Origin: Mycobacterium arosiense ATCC BAA-1401 = DSM 45069
GTDB taxonomy: Bacteria; Actinomycetota; Actinomycetes; Mycobacteriales; Mycobacteriaceae
DNA: 41,910 nt
NCBI RefSeq assembly: GCF_002086125.1
Contig: NZ_MVHG01000040.1
Location: 1-41,910, forward strand
Reading direction: 5' to 3'
Part shown: one piece after another, positions 39,112-41,910 of the stretch
How positions within the stretch are numbered: the stretch's first letter is position 1
Layout: every line of letters starts with the position of its first letter
The notes under the pieces: generated by a model
Seen by the model: the letters and a program-made list of their open reading frames with translations, nothing else
Databases searched by the model: none
Told to the model about the DNA's origin: nothing
Position numbers and translations under genes: made by a program

Positions 39112-39512
39112 TAACCCTCGAGAAAGCTCAGCCGGACCGAGCGTTGCGGGTTGTCCCGGTTCAGGTCGACCAGGACGATGCTTTGCCAGGTGCCCAGCAT
39201 CGGCTCCCCGGCCGAGACCGGCACCGTCACCGACGGCGCGACCAGCGCCGGCATCACATGGTCGGCGCCATGGCCCGGCGAGCCGTGCGAATGCCGGTAA
39301 CGATCGTCGCGCGGCAGCAGCCGTTCCAGCGTGTCCACCAGGTCGTCGTCGGAACCGGCACCCGTCTCGATGATCGCCACCCCCGCCGTGGCGTGCGGGA
39401 CGAACACGTTGCACAGGCCATCCCCGCGCGACCAGCAAAACCCGCGCACCGCCTCGGTGAGATCGACGATGCGGCGGCGCGACGTGTCCACGTCCAGCAC
39501 ATCGGTATGCAT
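39111..39512 (-). CDS. YjbQ / UPF0047 family protein (Rv2556c homologue)
   Basis: This 133-residue protein has the YjbQ fold. Signature blocks are PHATAGVAIIETG, then the histidine-rich region RYRHSHGSPGHGADHVMPAL, and GTWQSIVLVDLN at the end. Some members have weak thiamine-phosphate synthase activity, which is where the name secondary thiamine-phosphate synthase comes from; the physiological role is not known. The conserved histidines could bind metal. The ATG is at 39512. It is divergent from the Rv2557/Rv2558-like gene (163 bp apart). Confidence 0.9.
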   Translation of the reverse strand: MHTDVLDVDTSRRRIVDLTEAVRGFCWSRGDGLCNVFVPHATAGVAIIETGAGSDDDLVDTLERLLPRDDRYRHSHGSPGHGADHVMPALVAPSVTVPVSAGEPMLGTWQSIVLVDLNRDNPQRSVRLSFLEG

Positions 39513-39675
39513 CCGGCCAAGCCTACGGCGCCGGCCTCACGACCAGCCAATCCTTTGTGAGCGCGGCCACAATTGGCCATTGCGACGCGTAACCGGCAGG
39601 AGGAAGGTAGCGAGTGGGGCCGGTGCCACACCGGGCCCGTCAGATACCAGCCCCGACACGAAAGAGGGGTCGACC

Positions 39676-40299
39676 GTGTACGCACGTTCCACCACCATTC
39701 AGGCGCAACCCCTGTCGGTCGACATCGGAATTGCGCACGTTCGCGACGTCGTCATGCCCGCCCTCACCGAGATCGAGGGGTGCGTGGGGCTGTCGCTGTT
39801 GGTCGACCGGCAATCCGGCACCTGCATCGCCACCAGCTCGTGGGAGAGCATCGAGGCGATGCGCGGCAGCGCCGAGCACGTGGCGCCCATCCGTGACCGG
39901 GCCGCGCTGATGTTCGACGGCAGCGCCCGCGTCGAGGAATGGGACATCGCCCTGCTGCACCGAGACCACCCGTCCCGCCAGGGCGCGTGCGTGCGCGCCA
40001 CCTGGCTCAAGGTGGTGCCGGATCAGCTCAACCGGTCGCTGGACTTCTACCGGTCCTCGGTGCTGCCCGAGATGGAAGACCTCGACGGGTTCTGCAGCGC
40101 CAGCCTGCTGGTCGACCACCCCGCCTGCCGCAGGGCCGTCACCTGCTCCACGTTCGACTCGATGGAGGCGATGGCCCGCAACCGCGACCGGGCCAGCGAA
40201 CTGCGCAGCAGGCGGGTTCGCGAGCTGGGCGCCGAGGTGATCGACGTGGCCGAGTTCGAGCTGGCCATCGCCCACCTGCGGGTGCCCGAGCTGGTCTAG
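39676..40299 (+). CDS. Rv2557/Rv2558-like protein with two tandem ABM-like domains
   Basis: This 207-residue protein is made of two related halves of about 95 residues each, similar to antibiotic-biosynthesis-monooxygenase (ABM) dimeric alpha-beta barrel domains. Half 1 has VVMPALTEIEGCVGLSLLVDR and ATSSWESIEAMRGS; half 2 has SVLPEMEDLDGFCSASLLVDH and TCSTFDSMEAMARN. H37Rv carries two such genes side by side (Rv2557, Rv2558), reported as starvation-induced; here I see only one. The enzymatic role is unknown. GTG 39676 follows GAGGGG by 6 nt. Its TAG shares CTAG with the stop of the convergent rarA gene. Confidence 0.87.
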   Translation: MYARSTTIQAQPLSVDIGIAHVRDVVMPALTEIEGCVGLSLLVDRQSGTCIATSSWESIEAMRGSAEHVAPIRDRAALMFDGSARVEEWDIALLHRDHPSRQGACVRATWLKVVPDQLNRSLDFYRSSVLPEMEDLDGFCSASLLVDHPACRRAVTCSTFDSMEAMARNRDRASELRSRRVRELGAEVIDVAEFELAIAHLRVPELV

Positions 40300-41669
40300 C
40301 GGGTCCCCCTCTTACTGCGGATGATCGCGCGCAACCGGTCTAGCCGGCCGGTCATTTCGCGCTCACCACCGCGGCCGGTGGGCCGGTAATAGTCGACACC
40401 GACCAGCTCGTCGGGTGGATACTGTTGCGCGACAACGCCATCCGGGTGGTCGTGCGAGTACTTGTAGCCCTGCGCGTTGCCCAGCCCGGCCGCACCCGAA
40501 TAGTGCCCGTCGCGCAGATGGGGCGGAACCAGTCCGGCTTTGCCGGCCCTGATGTCGCTCATCGCCGCACCCAGCGCCGTGGTGACCGCGTTCGATTTCG
40601 GCGCGGTGGCCAGATAGACCGTGCAATGCGCCAGGGTGAGCTGCGCCTCGGGCATGCCGATCAGCGCCACCGTCTGCGCGGCCGCGACCGCCACCTGCAG
40701 CGCGGCCGAGTCGGCCATGCCGATGTCCTCGCTGGCCAGGATCATCAGCCGGCGCGCGACGAACCGCGGGTCTTCCCCGGCGACCAGCATGCGGGCCAGA
40801 TAGTGCAGCGCGGCGTCGACGTCGGAGCCGCGGATCGACTTGATGAAGGCGCTGATGACGTCGTAGTGCTGGTCGCCGCTCCGGTCGTAGCGAACCGCGG
40901 CCTCGTCCAGCGACTGCTCGACGGCGGCGACGGTCAACTCGGCACCGGGTTGCACCGCCGCCCCCACCGCTTCCGAGGCGACCTCCAGCGCCGTCAGCGC
41001 GCGCCGGGCGTCGCCGGCGGCCAGCCGCACCAGCAGGTCGACGGCGTCCGGCGCGACGGTGACCTGACCGCCCAGCCCGCGCGGGTCGTCGATCGCGCGC
41101 TGCACCACGGTGCGGATGTCGTCGGCGCTCAGCGGCCGCAACTGCAGGATCAGCGAGCGCGACAGCAGCGGCGCCACCACCGAGAAGCTCGGGTTCTCCG
41201 TGGTCGCCGCGACCAGCAGCACCACCCGGTTCTCCACGGCCGACAGCAACGCGTCCTGCTGGGTCTTGGAGAACCGGTGCACCTCGTCGATGAACAGCAC
41301 CGTCTGTTCGCCGGACAGCAGCGCCCGGCGGGCGGTGTCGATCACCGCCCGAACGTCTTTGACGCCGGCCGACAGGGCCGACAGTGCCTCGAAACGGCGG
41401 CCGGTCGCCTGCGAGATCAGCGCGGCCAGCGTCGTCTTGCCGCTGCCCGGCGGCCCGTAAAGGATGACCGACGCCACGCCCGAGCCTTCGACCAGGCGGC
41501 GCAGCGGCGATCCGGGGGCCAGCAGATGGTCCTGCCCGACCACCTCGTCCAGCGACGCCGGACGCATCCGGACCGCCAGGGGCGCGCCGCCCGACGCGCC
41601 CGCCCCGTGATCGGTTGGCTGCGGCGCGCCGGGTAGGTCAAACAGACCGTCGGACACGGCTTCAGGCAT
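40296..41669 (-). CDS. rarA: Replication-associated recombination protein RarA/MgsA (AAA+ ATPase, Rv2559c homologue)
   Basis: This 457-residue AAA+ ATPase acts at stalled replication forks. It resembles clamp-loader ATPases: Walker A GPPGSGKTT, Walker B LFIDEVHRF, sensor 1 VAATTENPSF, arginine finger near LLSRSLILQL and sensor 2 GDARRALTALE. The C-terminal MgsA tetramerization domain has SIRGSDVDAALHYLARML, RRLMILASEDIGMAD and NAQGYKYSHDHPDG. The N-terminus (about 20 residues) is variable. ATG 41669 is the preferred start; the open frame extends to 41834 without family similarity. It is divergent from the Rv2560-like gene. Confidence 0.95.
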   Translation of the reverse strand: MPEAVSDGLFDLPGAPQPTDHGAGASGGAPLAVRMRPASLDEVVGQDHLLAPGSPLRRLVEGSGVASVILYGPPGSGKTTLAALISQATGRRFEALSALSAGVKDVRAVIDTARRALLSGEQTVLFIDEVHRFSKTQQDALLSAVENRVVLLVAATTENPSFSVVAPLLSRSLILQLRPLSADDIRTVVQRAIDDPRGLGGQVTVAPDAVDLLVRLAAGDARRALTALEVASEAVGAAVQPGAELTVAAVEQSLDEAAVRYDRSGDQHYDVISAFIKSIRGSDVDAALHYLARMLVAGEDPRFVARRLMILASEDIGMADSAALQVAVAAAQTVALIGMPEAQLTLAHCTVYLATAPKSNAVTTALGAAMSDIRAGKAGLVPPHLRDGHYSGAAGLGNAQGYKYSHDHPDGVVAQQYPPDELVGVDYYRPTGRGGEREMTGRLDRLRAIIRSKRGTR

Positions 41670-41743
41670 ACCACGACGGGCAGACGCCCGCGCCGGCCCA
41701 GGGCACGCAGCCGGCAATCCGGGCGCCCACGGGGCATCTTTGC

Positions 41744-41749
41744 TAAGTT
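41744..41749 (+). promoter_or_regulatory. Putative extended -10 box of the Rv2560 homologue
   Basis: TAAGTT preceded by TGC fits an extended TANNNT -10. It would give a leader of about 70 nt ending in the ribosome site AAGGA (41816-41820), 5 nt before ATG 41826. Confidence 0.35.
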
Positions 41750-41825
41750 CCGGGTTGCCGACTTCCGCGGGCGTTCCCTCCTGGAAACTTTCGCCACACG
41801 AGGAAATCCGACAGCAAGGACGGAC

Positions 41826-41910
41826 ATGAGCCAACCTCCCGAGTACCCGGGCACCCCGGCAGACCCGCAGGGCACCAACCCTCCCGGCTACCCGCCGCCC
41901 GGTTACGGCG
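41826..41910 (+). CDS. Start of a Pro/Gly-rich membrane protein gene (Rv2560 homologue), cut by the window end
   Basis: Only the first 28 residues are present: MSQPPEYPGTPADP, then a PPGYPPPGYG run. This matches the proline/glycine-rich cytoplasmic N-terminus of H37Rv Rv2560, whose C-terminal part has several membrane helices outside this window. AAGGA lies 5 nt upstream of the ATG, and a -10 box about 77 nt upstream. The gene order rarA/Rv2560 agrees with H37Rv. Function is unknown. Confidence 0.8.
   Translation, partial: MSQPPEYPGTPADPQGTNPPGYPPPGYG

Noticed and set aside
39567..39580. Inverted repeat GGCCA-N4-TGGCC between the YjbQ and Rv2557-like genes
   Set aside because: Five-bp arms in GC-rich DNA are expected by chance, and there is no supporting promoter geometry.
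1..41910. Mobile elements, integrase, att sites, CRISPR, tRNA
   Set aside because: No transposase, integrase or cas gene among the open frames, no terminal repeats found at the borders of the accessory regions, and no tRNA-like cloverleaf noticed by eye.

Overview
The window is high-GC chromosomal DNA from a slow-growing Mycobacterium, most like the M. avium complex. The main evidence is a gene order matching M. tuberculosis H37Rv from about Rv2531c to Rv2560, recalled from memory and not searched: Orn/Lys/Arg decarboxylase, nusB, efp, pepQ, Rv2536, aroQ-aroB-aroK-aroC, then prepilin peptidase, aroE, mltG, ruvX, alaS, YjbQ, an Rv2557/Rv2558-like gene, rarA and the start of the Rv2560 homologue. 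Many starts are GTG. Several genes carry a TANNNT -10 box 6-9 nt before the start codon, the pattern of mycobacterial leaderless promoters. I see no tRNA, rRNA, CRISPR, insertion sequence or phage gene.

Layout. 1-3.9 kb holds four plus-strand genes: a DUF222/HNH 13E12-family protein, a SAM methyltransferase, a serine beta-lactamase-like hydrolase and a GNAT acetyltransferase. 3.9-10.6 kb is a tight six-gene minus-strand operon: GntR/UTRA regulator, two-cluster ferredoxin, NitT/TauT-type lipoprotein with a NosL-like tail, permease, ATPase, and a FrdA/AprA-like flavoprotein fused to nine HEAT repeats. 10.9-13.9 kb has a small membrane protein, a response regulator and histidine kinase with overlapping 3' ends, and a small exported protein behind three 11-bp direct repeats. 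13.9-23.5 kb is conserved housekeeping sequence: decarboxylase, nusB-efp, pepQ, Rv2536 and the aro operon.

23.5-33.3 kb is an accessory cluster lying between aroC and the prepilin peptidase, where H37Rv carries Rv2541-Rv2550c. One arm (minus) encodes a DszC/SfnB-like flavin monooxygenase and an Opp/Dpp-type ABC importer. The other arm (plus) encodes three luciferase-like (LLM) flavin oxidoreductases. Together they read as uptake plus oxidative desulfurization of an organosulfur compound, with FMNH2 supplied from elsewhere. 33.3-41.9 kb returns to the conserved backbone.

The two best candidates for undescribed biology are (a) the flavoprotein/ferredoxin/transporter operon, where a redox pair is translationally coupled to an importer with a NosL-like domain, and (b) the sulfur cluster, where the SsuD-like enzyme lacks several SsuD active-site residues and one LLM protein looks like a degenerate paralogue. 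The response-regulator repeats at 13520-13552 are the clearest regulatory site.
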